From the NCBI GenBank assembly GCA_001824635.1, contig MHYB01000079.1, positions 10,092 through 18,305 on the forward strand: a stretch of 8,214 bases of DNA. Reading direction: 5' to 3'. Source of the DNA: Planctomycetes bacterium GWF2_50_10. Its GTDB lineage: Bacteria > Planctomycetota > Phycisphaerae > Sedimentisphaerales > GWF2-50-10. Below, piece after piece: positions 1 to 5,990 of this stretch. Every line of letters starts with the position of its first letter. The first letter of the stretch is position 1. The notes below the pieces were generated by a model. That model was given only the letters and a program-made list of their open reading frames with translations, ran no database searches and was not told the DNA's origin. The position numbers and the translations under genes are program-made.

Positions 1-5
1 GCTGG

Positions 6-638
6 GTGGCGGGTTGGCTGGCTAGCGTGATACATACCTGGGACAGAGCACTTCACGGCGTGGTTGTGTGGGCGGTAATGTACCTGGTAATGTTCTGGCT
101 GCTGACAACGGCACTGGCGGCCATCATTGGGGGTGCAGCCAGTATGCTGACACAAGGAGTTTCCGCTGTTGCACAAGGAGCGGGCCAAGCGCAAGACGGC
201 GGAGTTTCAGGTGCGATCCAGCAGACTATGAAGCAGTATGGCCTCGATCCTGAAATGCTCAAGCAGGATGTGCAGCAGGCGATGGGACCTAATTCGCAGG
301 GGCAAGACCAGGAGAGCATGACCAGTGCGGTCAGGGATTATCTGCAAGGCCAGCGCACTGATCAGGAAAGACAGCAACTGGCACAGACAATCGCACAAAA
401 GACCGGCAAGAGCCAGCAGGAAGCTGAGCAGATGATCCGCAACTGGGAAGAAAAAGCAGCTCAAACCAAGGAAAAAGCCCAGGAAGTCGGAGAAAAAACA
501 GCTACAGCAACCGGCACGACAGCCATACTGATGGCGATAATAATGCTGCTTGGGCTTGTAACCGCCGCTGCCGGCGCTTGCGTTGCTAGAGGGCCTTATT
601 ACGAGGAATATCACCAAAGGCGTGAAAGAGTGAGATAG
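6..638 (+). CDS. Hypothetical protein with two membrane segments and a Gln-rich helical middle (5' end possibly outside window)
   Basis: I do not recognise this protein by name. The first possible start seen is GTG at 6, but the frame is open to the window edge, so the true start may lie upstream. From that GTG it has 210 residues. Residues about 19-48 form one long hydrophobic segment (VVVWAVMYLVMFWLL then an Ala/Gly-rich stretch). Residues 50-168 are hydrophilic and rich in Gln, Glu, Ala and Lys, with predicted amphipathic helices and a TGKSQQEAEQMIRNWEEK stretch near 133-150. Residues 171-194 form a second membrane segment, followed by a short tail ending in basic residues (RRERVR). From memory, uncharacterised proteobacterial proteins share the pattern TG-S--EAE--- followed by a helix and a C-terminal membrane segment, so this may be a distant relative. 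A role at the membrane is all that can be inferred. A terminator follows at 683-725, so it is transcribed separately from the genes to the right. Confidence 0.7.
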   Translation: MAGWLASVIHTWDRALHGVVVWAVMYLVMFWLLTTALAAIIGGAASMLTQGVSAVAQGAGQAQDGGVSGAIQQTMKQYGLDPEMLKQDVQQAMGPNSQGQDQESMTSAVRDYLQGQRTDQERQQLAQTIAQKTGKSQQEAEQMIRNWEEKAAQTKEKAQEVGEKTATATGTTAILMAIIMLLGLVTAAAGACVARGPYYEEYHQRRERVR

Positions 639-682
639 TACTGCAACTTATTTCTTGTTAGGTTGACTGCGAACTGATAATG

Positions 683-725
683 TTTTGCGCCGGTGGAAGG
701 CAAAATTCGCCGGCGCAGAATTTTT
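683..725 (+). terminator. Intrinsic terminator after the hypothetical membrane protein
   Basis: TGCGCCGG (686-693) and CCGGCGCA (710-717) are perfect 8-base inverted repeats around a 16-base loop. The stem extends outward by a G-U and two A-U pairs (683-685 with 718-720) and is followed directly by TTTTT at 721-725. The T-run exists only in the plus-strand direction, so it serves the gene ending at 638. It touches the stop codon of the opposing permease gene (724-726). Confidence 0.75.
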
Positions 726-1485
726 ACGCAAAAAGCGCTTTGACAGCTGGGAAGATCAGGTTCAAAGCGGCTGCGGCCGCGAGTATCTGCACGGTGATGT
801 TGAATGCTCGCTGGGGTATTTTTGTTAGAAGGTAAATACCGAAAAGAGCACCGGCGACGATCATTGGGGCCAGCATCAGGTTGAATTTGGCCGAATCGGC
901 TGTAATAAGTCCAAGATGAATACTGAATGGCACCTTTATGCAGTTTAATATCAGAAAATACCACGCGCCGGTACCGATGAACTCATTTTTCGGCAGCCGC
1001 ATTGCCAGAAGATAAATTATCATGATCGGCCCTGCGGCATTAGCCATCATCGTTGTTATTCCTGCGGTAAGGCCCAGTACTGCCGCAAAATACCACTCGG
1101 AAGGAATTGGGGTATTGTGGTCTGTTATTGTCTGGCGGATATAGCTTGCGCACAACATCAGCAGGACTATCGCTCCTATGATCGGCTTGAGCTGGTCGTC
1201 ATTCACCTTGTTCATGAAATATGCGCCGATAACGATGCCGGCCAGTGCCCATGGCATGAGCTTAATGACATGGCTCCACACGGCATGGCGCCTGTAAAAT
1301 GCGACTGCGAAAACATCCGCGAAGATCAACATCGGCAAAACGGCCCCCGTGGAAGCTTTTGCCGGAATGATCGAGGCCATAAGAGGTACTACCAGCACCC
1401 CAAGGCCCGGCAAACCGGTTTTCGCGATACCTATGAGCAATCCGCAAATGCCAGCGATGATCCAGTCGATAACGCCAGGTGTCAT
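724..1485 (-). CDS. TauE/SafE family sulfite/organosulfur exporter-like membrane permease
   Basis: This is a polytopic membrane protein of 253 residues, normal for the TauE/SafE (former DUF81) family. Members are proposed to move sulfite, sulfoacetate or other small organic anions across the inner membrane. The family's two inverted halves are visible. The first begins at residues 16-36 with the GLLIGIAKTGLPGLG motif in TM1. The second has the matching GLTAGITTMMANAAGP motif at 138-153. About seven to eight hydrophobic segments can be traced. I chose the ATG at 1485 because GGAG (1492-1495) sits six bases upstream; a TTG at 1497 would add four residues but overlaps that ribosome binding site. 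The gene is divergent from the MFS transporter, with about 105 bases between starts. No sulfur-metabolism gene lies in the window, so the substrate cannot be named. Confidence 0.88.
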   Translation of the reverse strand: MTPGVIDWIIAGICGLLIGIAKTGLPGLGVLVVPLMASIIPAKASTGAVLPMLIFADVFAVAFYRRHAVWSHVIKLMPWALAGIVIGAYFMNKVNDDQLKPIIGAIVLLMLCASYIRQTITDHNTPIPSEWYFAAVLGLTAGITTMMANAAGPIMIIYLLAMRLPKNEFIGTGAWYFLILNCIKVPFSIHLGLITADSAKFNLMLAPMIVAGALFGIYLLTKIPQRAFNITVQILAAAAALNLIFPAVKALFA

Positions 1486-1491
1486 AAAAAA

Positions 1492-1495
1492 CTCC
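1492..1495 (-). promoter_or_regulatory. Ribosome binding site (GGAG) fixing the TauE/SafE start
   Basis: On the minus strand GGAG is followed by six T residues and ATG. This is ideal spacing for the ATG at 1485, and it rules against the upstream TTG at 1497, which overlaps the site. Confidence 0.75.
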
Positions 1496-1543
1496 AAAAG
1501 CGATATATCTACTGCAAATATGGCCTGGACACAAGGTCTTAGA

Positions 1544-1571
1544 TTGAAAAACCTGCCGCTGCGAGTATAGT
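1544..1571 (+). promoter_or_regulatory. Predicted sigma-70 promoter for the MFS transporter
   Basis: TTGAAA (1544-1549) and TATAGT (1566-1571) are separated by 16 bases, each matching five of six consensus positions. The predicted transcription start near 1578 leaves a very short leader that still includes the AAGGA at 1581-1585, five bases before the ATG at 1591. This is a pattern match only. No comparably good promoter was found for the divergent permease. Confidence 0.5.
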
Positions 1572-1590
1572 AAGCGTTTTAAGGATAGCT

Positions 1591-2754
1591 ATGCGGCCCA
1601 GCGCAATAGTGCTTTGCAACCTGTCAATGATGTGTATGGCCACGGCCACAAACATACCGCCGGTGTACCTCACCACATTTGGTCAAGTTTTTGGCACAAC
1701 CGGGCCGCTTACGCCCGAACAACTTGGCAGGCTCGGTGCTTTTGTCTTTGCCGGTTACATGCTTGGTCTTATCGCATGCTCTCCGCTGGCAAACCGCTAT
1801 AACAATCCGCGTGCGTTCCTCATGGCCGGTCATGCCCTGGCTGCCCTGAGCCTAGTCCTTATCGCACTCTCGACGAGCTATGTTATGCTGCTTATTAGTG
1901 TGTTGCTGGTGGGAGTAGGGGCGGGCATAATAGAACTCCTGGCTAGCCCTGTCGTGAGCATACTCTCTGTCGAACACAAAACTTCCGCGATGAACAAGCT
2001 CCACGCTTATTATGCCATCGGGGCGGTGGCTACAATATCGATCTGTTCATTTTTCATGTGGGTGGATGTCAATTGGCGATGGGTCTGTGCGTCCCTGGCG
2101 GCTCTGCCGGTTTTTTGTTTTATCGGCTTTGCTGTTACTACCGTGCCAAAACTGGTGGCAACCAAGGATCGCACTCGTGTAAGGGATCTGTTGCGCAAGC
2201 CGTTTTTCCTATTAACACTGGTGGCGATAATCTTATCCGGAGCATCGGAGCTTGGCGCCGTCACCTGGCTGGCCGCTTATGCTGAAAAGGGACTGGATTA
2301 TCCAAACTGGATCGGTGGCTTTGCACTGGCGACGTTTTACCTTGGGATGAGTTTTGGCAGGTTCGCCGCATCAGTTGCGGTAGTGAAGATCGGGCCGCTG
2401 CGAATGCTTGCGATGGCATGTATTGTAACTATAGCTTGCATATCAGGTGCTGTGCTATGTCCGGTTAGAATCGCTGCCCTGGCTAGTGCCATCGCAATAG
2501 GTGTCGCGGCATCGTGCATGTGGCCCACCACACTGGGCATAATAGTATCCAAATTCTCAGCTGGCGGCGCCAGCATGTTCGGGATCATTGCGGCACTGGG
2601 CAATTCCGGCGGGGTGATAATGCCTTGGCTCATGGGCATAGTAACGCAAAAATCGAATATTGCTTTGGGTTTTGCCGTCGATATGGCCGCCCCTTTGCTG
2701 CTTTTGGCGATCATCTTTGTGCTAAGCCGGATTAGCCGAAAAGCTGGTTCCTGA
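1591..2754 (+). CDS. Major facilitator superfamily (MFS) transporter
   Basis: This is a 387-residue protein that is hydrophobic along nearly all its length, with about 12 membrane segments, the standard size for a bacterial MFS carrier. The loop after the second segment (PLANRYNNPRAFLMAG, 65-80) is a degenerate MFS motif A, and GMSFGRF (252-258) is its second-half counterpart. Segment 4 has the glycine-rich GVGAGIIELLASP. The stretch WPTTLGIIVSKFSAGGASMF (311-330), followed by a glycine-rich helix and PWLMG, recalls the FucP/FHS sugar-proton symporter branch, so a sugar or similar small polar solute is a reasonable guess. The ATG at 1591 has AAGGA five bases upstream. The gene is divergent from the TauE/SafE permease and followed by purC after 63 bases without a clear terminator. 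The substrate is not determinable here. Confidence 0.87.
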   Translation: MRPSAIVLCNLSMMCMATATNIPPVYLTTFGQVFGTTGPLTPEQLGRLGAFVFAGYMLGLIACSPLANRYNNPRAFLMAGHALAALSLVLIALSTSYVMLLISVLLVGVGAGIIELLASPVVSILSVEHKTSAMNKLHAYYAIGAVATISICSFFMWVDVNWRWVCASLAALPVFCFIGFAVTTVPKLVATKDRTRVRDLLRKPFFLLTLVAIILSGASELGAVTWLAAYAEKGLDYPNWIGGFALATFYLGMSFGRFAASVAVVKIGPLRMLAMACIVTIACISGAVLCPVRIAALASAIAIGVAASCMWPTTLGIIVSKFSAGGASMFGIIAALGNSGGVIMPWLMGIVTQKSNIALGFAVDMAAPLLLLAIIFVLSRISRKAGS

Positions 2755-2765
2755 TCCATTTTTAA

Positions 2766-2797
2766 TTGCTTTTTAGGGCCGGTGTATTTAATATACC
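2766..2797 (+). promoter_or_regulatory. Weak candidate promoter and small hairpin in the purC leader
   Basis: TTGCTT (2766-2771) and TAATAT (2789-2794) are 17 bases apart, a poor match to the -35 and -10 boxes. GGTGTAT (2781-2787) and ATATACC (2791-2797) can form a seven-pair stem including one G-U, with a three-base loop, ending 11 bases before the purC ribosome binding site. It is not a PurR box or a purine riboswitch by any pattern I know. Its function is uncertain. Confidence 0.25.
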
Positions 2798-2808
2798 TCC
2801 CGAATTAT

Positions 2809-2812
2809 GGAG
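2809..2812 (+). promoter_or_regulatory. Ribosome binding site (GGAG) deciding the purC start
   Basis: GGAG followed by five bases and the ATG at 2818. It supports this start and not the in-frame GTG at 2782, which would lie in the presumed leader. Confidence 0.75.
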
Positions 2813-2817
2813 TGATT

Positions 2818-3711
2818 ATGCAAACTACAATACTGCAAACGAATATCCCAAATACCAATCCCAAACGCGGCAAGGTGCGAGATGTATATGATTGCCAGGA
2901 CAGCCTGATAATCGTCGCCTCCGACCGGCTAAGCGCCTTTGACGTGATAATGCAGAACGGCATACCATTCAAAGGGGCCGTGCTCACGCAATTATCTAAA
3001 TTCTGGTTCGAGCTTTTTGGTACAATTGTGGAGAATCATTATATTGCCGATGATGTCTCAAAATACCCCGCTCCGTTCAACCAGTACCCCGATCAGCTCA
3101 AAGGTCGCTCGATGCGGGTCAAAAAGGGCAAGGTACTGCCTATCGAGTGCATCATCCGTGGCTACATAACAGGTTCAGGTTGGAAGGAATACCAGAAAAC
3201 GCAAACGGTTTGCGGCCACAAACTGCCCGCCGGCCTTCGTCAATGCGACAAATTGCCCCAGCCGATTTTCACGCCCTCGACAAAAGCCGAACTCGGTGCT
3301 CACGACGAAAATATAACGATAGAACAGTGTGCCGAGATAATCGGCAAAGACAAGGCCGATTACATCAGCTCAAAGAGCGTTGAAATATTCCAAAAAGCAA
3401 GCCAATACGCCGCTTCACGAGGCATTATCCTTGCCGATACGAAATTCGAATGGGGCCTTTATCAGGGCAAGCTTATTTTGATAGATGAAGTGCTCACGCC
3501 GGATTCATCCCGGTTCTGGCCCGCCGATAAGTACGAGCCGGGCCGCGACCAGGAGAGTTTCGACAAGCAGTTCGTACGCAATTACCTTGAGGCTATCAAT
3601 TTCAACAAGTCCGGCCCCGGAGTTGTTCTACCCGACGACATAGTCCAGAAGACGTCTGCCAAATATATCGAATGCTACGAACGCATCACTGGTAAAAAAT
3701 TTGCGTTATAG
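2818..3711 (+). CDS. purC: Phosphoribosylaminoimidazole-succinocarboxamide (SAICAR) synthase
   Basis: PurC joins CAIR and aspartate using ATP to give SAICAR, a step of cytoplasmic de novo purine (IMP) synthesis. The 297-residue product matches the ADE1-like form (about 300 residues) rather than the 237-residue E. coli form. Visible motifs in order are KRGKVRDVYD at 16-25 (nucleotide-binding start), SDRLSAFDVIM at 35-45, LPIECIIRGYITGS at 107-120 (SAICAR synthase signature 1), FTPSTKAE near 151-158, LADTKFEWG at 205-213 (signature 2) and DEVLTPDSSRFW at 223-234. Position 212 is Trp, where Phe or Ile is usual. The ATG at 2818 was chosen over a GTG at 2782 because GGAG (2809-2812) lies five bases before it and the family N-terminus begins there. 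The ABC ATPase gene follows after 34 bases. Confidence 0.97.
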   Translation: MQTTILQTNIPNTNPKRGKVRDVYDCQDSLIIVASDRLSAFDVIMQNGIPFKGAVLTQLSKFWFELFGTIVENHYIADDVSKYPAPFNQYPDQLKGRSMRVKKGKVLPIECIIRGYITGSGWKEYQKTQTVCGHKLPAGLRQCDKLPQPIFTPSTKAELGAHDENITIEQCAEIIGKDKADYISSKSVEIFQKASQYAASRGIILADTKFEWGLYQGKLILIDEVLTPDSSRFWPADKYEPGRDQESFDKQFVRNYLEAINFNKSGPGVVLPDDIVQKTSAKYIECYERITGKKFAL

Positions 3712-3731
3712 CCCGCGACGCAGTGGGCTGT
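3708..3731 (+). repeat. Inverted repeat straddling the purC stop and the ABC gene promoter
   Basis: AGCCC (3710-3714) pairs with GGGCT (3725-3729). Counting flanking pairs (A3708-T3731, T3709-G3730, G3715-T3724, C3716-G3723), a nine-pair stem with a six-base loop is possible. It begins in the purC TAG stop and ends at the TG of the extended -10 box for the next gene. No T-run follows, so it is a poor terminator. It could be an RNA-end stabiliser or an operator-like dyad. Confidence 0.4.
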
Positions 3732-3737
3732 TATAAT
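3729..3737 (+). promoter_or_regulatory. Extended -10 promoter immediately before the ABC ATPase gene
   Basis: TGTTATAAT is a full extended -10 element (TG-N-TATAAT) with the consensus hexamer at 3732-3737. No convincing -35 box lies 16-18 bases upstream, which extended -10 promoters tolerate. Transcription would start about 3744, one or two bases before the ATG at 3746, giving a leaderless or near-leaderless message. No Shine-Dalgarno sequence precedes that ATG, in agreement. Confidence 0.45.
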
Positions 3738-3745
3738 GGCAAACC

Positions 3746-4522
3746 ATGGAAGCTATTGTTAGGCTAAAAGAAATTTATTACAACCGCAACGGCAGGGCTA
3801 TACTGTCGGATGTATCATGGGTCATAGAGCGGGGCCAGCACTGGGCATTGCTGGGGGCCAACGGTTCAGGCAAAAGCACGCTCCTTAAGATAATCGCGGG
3901 ATATGACTGGGCTTCGGCCGGACAAGTTGAGGTACTGGGCCGACACTACGGCCAGTGTAACCTGCCTGACCTCCGCAAGCACATAGGCCTGGTAAGCACG
4001 TCACTGGAACATAATATTCCTATTAATGATACCGCTCTGGAGGTAGTCGAATCCGGCATCGACGCATCGCTGGGATTATACCGGGATTTTTCCCAAAACG
4101 AAAAAGAGACCGCCCGTTCGATGCTTGCGATGGTGAATGCCGAGGGCTTTGCCGACCAGCCTTACGGCACGCTCTCGCAGGGTGAGCAGCAGCGGGTACT
4201 TATCGCCCGTGCAATGGTGAATCGGCCGCACCTGCTTATTCTTGACGAGCCTTGCAACGGCCTTGACCCGGGAGCAAAAGAACACTTCCTTTCAGACTTA
4301 TCTCGCCTTGCCAATCACCGCGAAGCGCCCACGATGGTAATGGTTACGCATTATATTGAAGAGATCGATCCCTGGATCAACTGGGTCATGGTATTAAAGA
4401 ACGGCGAAGTCCTGGCTAACGGCCGCAAAGCCGATGTGCTAAATACCTTCACCCTTTCGCGAACCTTCGGCATGGATGTCCTGGTAAAAAAAGAAGGCCT
4501 GCGGTATTATCTGCGGTTTTGA
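3746..4522 (+). CDS. ModF-like single-domain ABC transporter ATP-binding protein
   Basis: This is a 258-residue ABC ATPase with one complete nucleotide-binding domain. It has Walker A GANGSGKST (37-45), signature LSQGEQQR (143-150), Walker B LLILDEP (163-169), D-loop NGLDPGA (171-177) and H-loop His202. Where most ABC ATPases have the Q-loop Gln, this one reads IGLVSTSLEHN (80-90). E. coli ModF has a similar IGIVSSSLH, so the protein belongs with the ModF/YlmA-type ATPases, whose transport role is unclear. No permease or binding protein is encoded nearby, so it may work with a distant partner or not in transport at all. The gene lies 34 bases after purC and lacks a ribosome binding site, but has its own extended -10 element. 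Its last 16 bases overlap the end of coaB on the other strand. Confidence 0.9.
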   Translation: MEAIVRLKEIYYNRNGRAILSDVSWVIERGQHWALLGANGSGKSTLLKIIAGYDWASAGQVEVLGRHYGQCNLPDLRKHIGLVSTSLEHNIPINDTALEVVESGIDASLGLYRDFSQNEKETARSMLAMVNAEGFADQPYGTLSQGEQQRVLIARAMVNRPHLLILDEPCNGLDPGAKEHFLSDLSRLANHREAPTMVMVTHYIEEIDPWINWVMVLKNGEVLANGRKADVLNTFTLSRTFGMDVLVKKEGLRYYLRF

Positions 4523-5160
4523 ATTTCAAATTTCGACAGGCATACCGAAATCAGTTTTCTGGCAGTTACGGCTTTTGATGCCGTTGGTAATTGGAGAATA
4601 TAATTGCGAGTGAGAATGGTAACCTGCGAACGCGGCGAACCGATGGCGGCGGGGGTGTTTGCGATGATCATGTCTGCGTTCTTCGATTCAAGTTTTTTTG
4701 CCGCACGATCAAGCACAGCTTTATCCTCAAGAGCAAAACCGACTACGAACTGATGCTCTTTTTTGCTTCCCGCCCAGCTTAGAATGTCGATTGTAGGTTT
4801 TAAGGTGATAGTGAGGCTATGGTTTGATTTCTTGATCTTGGTCTTTGAAACTTTTACAGGTGCAAAATCACTTACCGCCGCGGCCATGATAAGCACATCG
4901 CAATTATCAAAATGCCTTTTAACAGCTTCGAACATCTCGCTGCTGGTCTCAACCCTCACTATTTTTGCGCCTTTTGGTTCTTCCAGATTTGTCGGCGCGG
5001 TAACAAGCACAACATTATGACCCGCATCGATCGCAGCCTGTGCCAGCGCATAGCCCATCTGGCCTGAACTTGCATTTGAAATAAATCGCACCGGGTCGAT
5101 ATATTCCCGCGTGCCCCCTGCGGTGATGAGGAATTTAAGTTTTTTTAGCTTCTTGCCCAT
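4507..5160 (-). CDS. coaB: Phosphopantothenate-cysteine ligase (CoaB), separate from CoaC
   Basis: CoaB condenses 4'-phosphopantothenate with cysteine, using CTP in bacteria, in coenzyme A synthesis. The 217 residues cover the whole CoaB half of a bacterial CoaBC. The glycine-rich nucleotide loop TAGGTREYIDPVRFISN is at 13-29, with Arg25 and Asn29 matching E. coli Arg206 and Asn210, which act on the acyl-CMP intermediate. SSGQMGYALA (31-40), AAAVSDF (93-99), the KIKK lysine cluster (108-111, equivalent to Lys289), VGFALE (140-145) and ADMIIAN (162-168) follow. The sequence is like the fused type I enzymes rather than the stand-alone streptococcal type II. The ATG at 5160 is preceded by no clear ribosome binding site. 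It lies in the same frame as coaC, after that gene's TGA and five more codons. It could instead be the second half of one coaBC interrupted by a stop or an error. Its 3' end overlaps the convergent ABC gene. Confidence 0.93.
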   Translation of the reverse strand: MGKKLKKLKFLITAGGTREYIDPVRFISNASSGQMGYALAQAAIDAGHNVVLVTAPTNLEEPKGAKIVRVETSSEMFEAVKRHFDNCDVLIMAAAVSDFAPVKVSKTKIKKSNHSLTITLKPTIDILSWAGSKKEHQFVVGFALEDKAVLDRAAKKLESKNADMIIANTPAAIGSPRSQVTILTRNYILQLPTASKAVTARKLISVCLSKFEIQNRR

Positions 5161-5175
5161 ACGCTTTTGACGCGA

Positions 5176-5754
5176 TCAGGCCTTCAATTTAGCTGCCATT
5201 GAATCGAGTGTTTTAAGAACGTCGGCTGGTTCCGACATGCGGCCAACAACACTTTCGGTTCCGCAAGCCAGGCGGCCGGTTTCGGGGCCGAGGAACTCAT
5301 AGCCGAGGTCTTTAAGAGTTTTTACATTTCGTGCCACGACGGGATTTTCCCACATCTGGTCATTCATCGCCGGAACTATCAGCGTCGGCTTTTTCCAAGC
5401 GGCGCAAAACGTAGTTGTAAGCACATCGTCCGCGATGCCCATTGCCAGCTTGGCTATTATATTTGCGGTAGCCGGCGCAACTACTGCGATCTGCGCCGTC
5501 TGGGCGAGGTCTACATGCTTGATCTTGAAGTCCTCGGGCCTCGTCCACATGGTCAAGAAAACAGGTTGGCCCGTAACGGCTTCAAATGTCTTTGGCGCAA
5601 TGAGCTTTGTCGCGTTCTCCGTCATAACGGTGTAAACACGTGCCCCCGCACCTGTGAGTTTGCTGGCAAGGTCGGCTGCTTTATAAGCCGCAATGCCTCC
5701 GCACACGCCCAGGAGGATTTGCACACCGCCAAGATTTTGGGGACAAGAGTTCAT
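5176..5754 (-). CDS. coaC: Phosphopantothenoylcysteine decarboxylase (CoaC), FMN flavoprotein
   Basis: CoaC decarboxylates phosphopantothenoylcysteine to 4'-phosphopantetheine, the step after CoaB. The 192 residues equal the CoaC half of bacterial CoaBC (HFCD flavoprotein family). Seen in order are LGVCGGIAAYK (15-25, FMN-phosphate region), KHVDL with His80 (active-site base), APATANIIAK (93-102), VPAMNDQMW with Asn131 (substrate carboxylate), ACGTES with Cys164 (the Cys that reduces the aminoenethiol intermediate) and GRMSEP (171-176). All catalytic residues are intact. The ATG at 5754 shares one base with the rpoZ stop (TAATG), so translation is probably coupled. The frame ends at a single TGA (5176-5178), after which it continues through five codons straight into coaB. 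In most bacteria the two halves form one polypeptide. Confidence 0.94.
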   Translation of the reverse strand: MNSCPQNLGGVQILLGVCGGIAAYKAADLASKLTGAGARVYTVMTENATKLIAPKTFEAVTGQPVFLTMWTRPEDFKIKHVDLAQTAQIAVVAPATANIIAKLAMGIADDVLTTTFCAAWKKPTLIVPAMNDQMWENPVVARNVKTLKDLGYEFLGPETGRLACGTESVVGRMSEPADVLKTLDSMAAKLKA

Positions 5755-5990
5755 TACAGTCTCTTTACGGGTCCTGTTTTAGTCGGGCCGTGGGAATCGG
5801 GATCGATGCCAACTTTATCCTGCATGATCTCTTCAACCGCCACTTCCATCATCGTCTTGCCGGCCGTGTTCTCGATCAGCGGCCGCGAACCCTGCATCAA
5901 TTCGAGCATCCGCTTCTGAATAAGGGCAGTAAGTTTAAACTTGCCGCCTACTTTGTCGATCAGTTCCACATTTTTCAAATGATCTATCAT
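5754..5990 (-). CDS. rpoZ: DNA-directed RNA polymerase omega subunit
   Basis: Omega is the small subunit that helps assembly and stability of beta' in RNA polymerase. The 78 residues show the omega core: LIDKVGGKFKLTALIQKR (10-27), RPLIENTAGKTMMEVAVEEI (36-55) and a short variable tail. E. coli omega has 91 residues, so this is a compact form. GGAG (5998-6001) stands seven bases before the ATG. The start overlaps the gmk stop as ATGA and the stop overlaps the coaC start as TAATG. Its position between gmk and coaBC is the classical location of rpoZ in many phyla and strengthens a call that would be modest from so short a sequence alone. Confidence 0.9.
   Translation of the reverse strand: MIDHLKNVELIDKVGGKFKLTALIQKRMLELMQGSRPLIENTAGKTMMEVAVEEIMQDKVGIDPDSHGPTKTGPVKRL

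Noticed and set aside
207..617. Open minus-strand frame opposite the hypothetical membrane protein
   Set aside because: Cys/Leu-rich composition without motifs, arising as the antisense of a Gln-rich coding sequence; no ribosome binding site or context.
1483..1497. TTG at 1497 as start of the TauE/SafE gene
   Set aside because: It overlaps the GGAG ribosome binding site that serves the ATG at 1485.
1498..1545. Minus-strand promoter TTGTGT-17-TAGATA for the TauE/SafE gene
   Set aside because: The -10 matches only three of six consensus positions; not distinguishable from chance.
2781..2797. Purine riboswitch or PurR box in the purC leader
   Set aside because: The 63-base gap is too short for a purine riboswitch and shows only one small A-T-rich hairpin; no PurBox-like sequence was seen.
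4530..4551. Stem-loop ATTTCG/CGAAAT after the ABC gene as a terminator
   Set aside because: Only six mostly A-T pairs with a ten-base loop and a short, offset T-run, all inside coaB coding sequence; too weak to call.
5176..5178. Genome-wide TGA reassignment as explanation of the coaC/coaB junction
   Set aside because: The MFS, ABC and gmk genes all end at TGA at the expected family length, so TGA acts as a stop in this organism.
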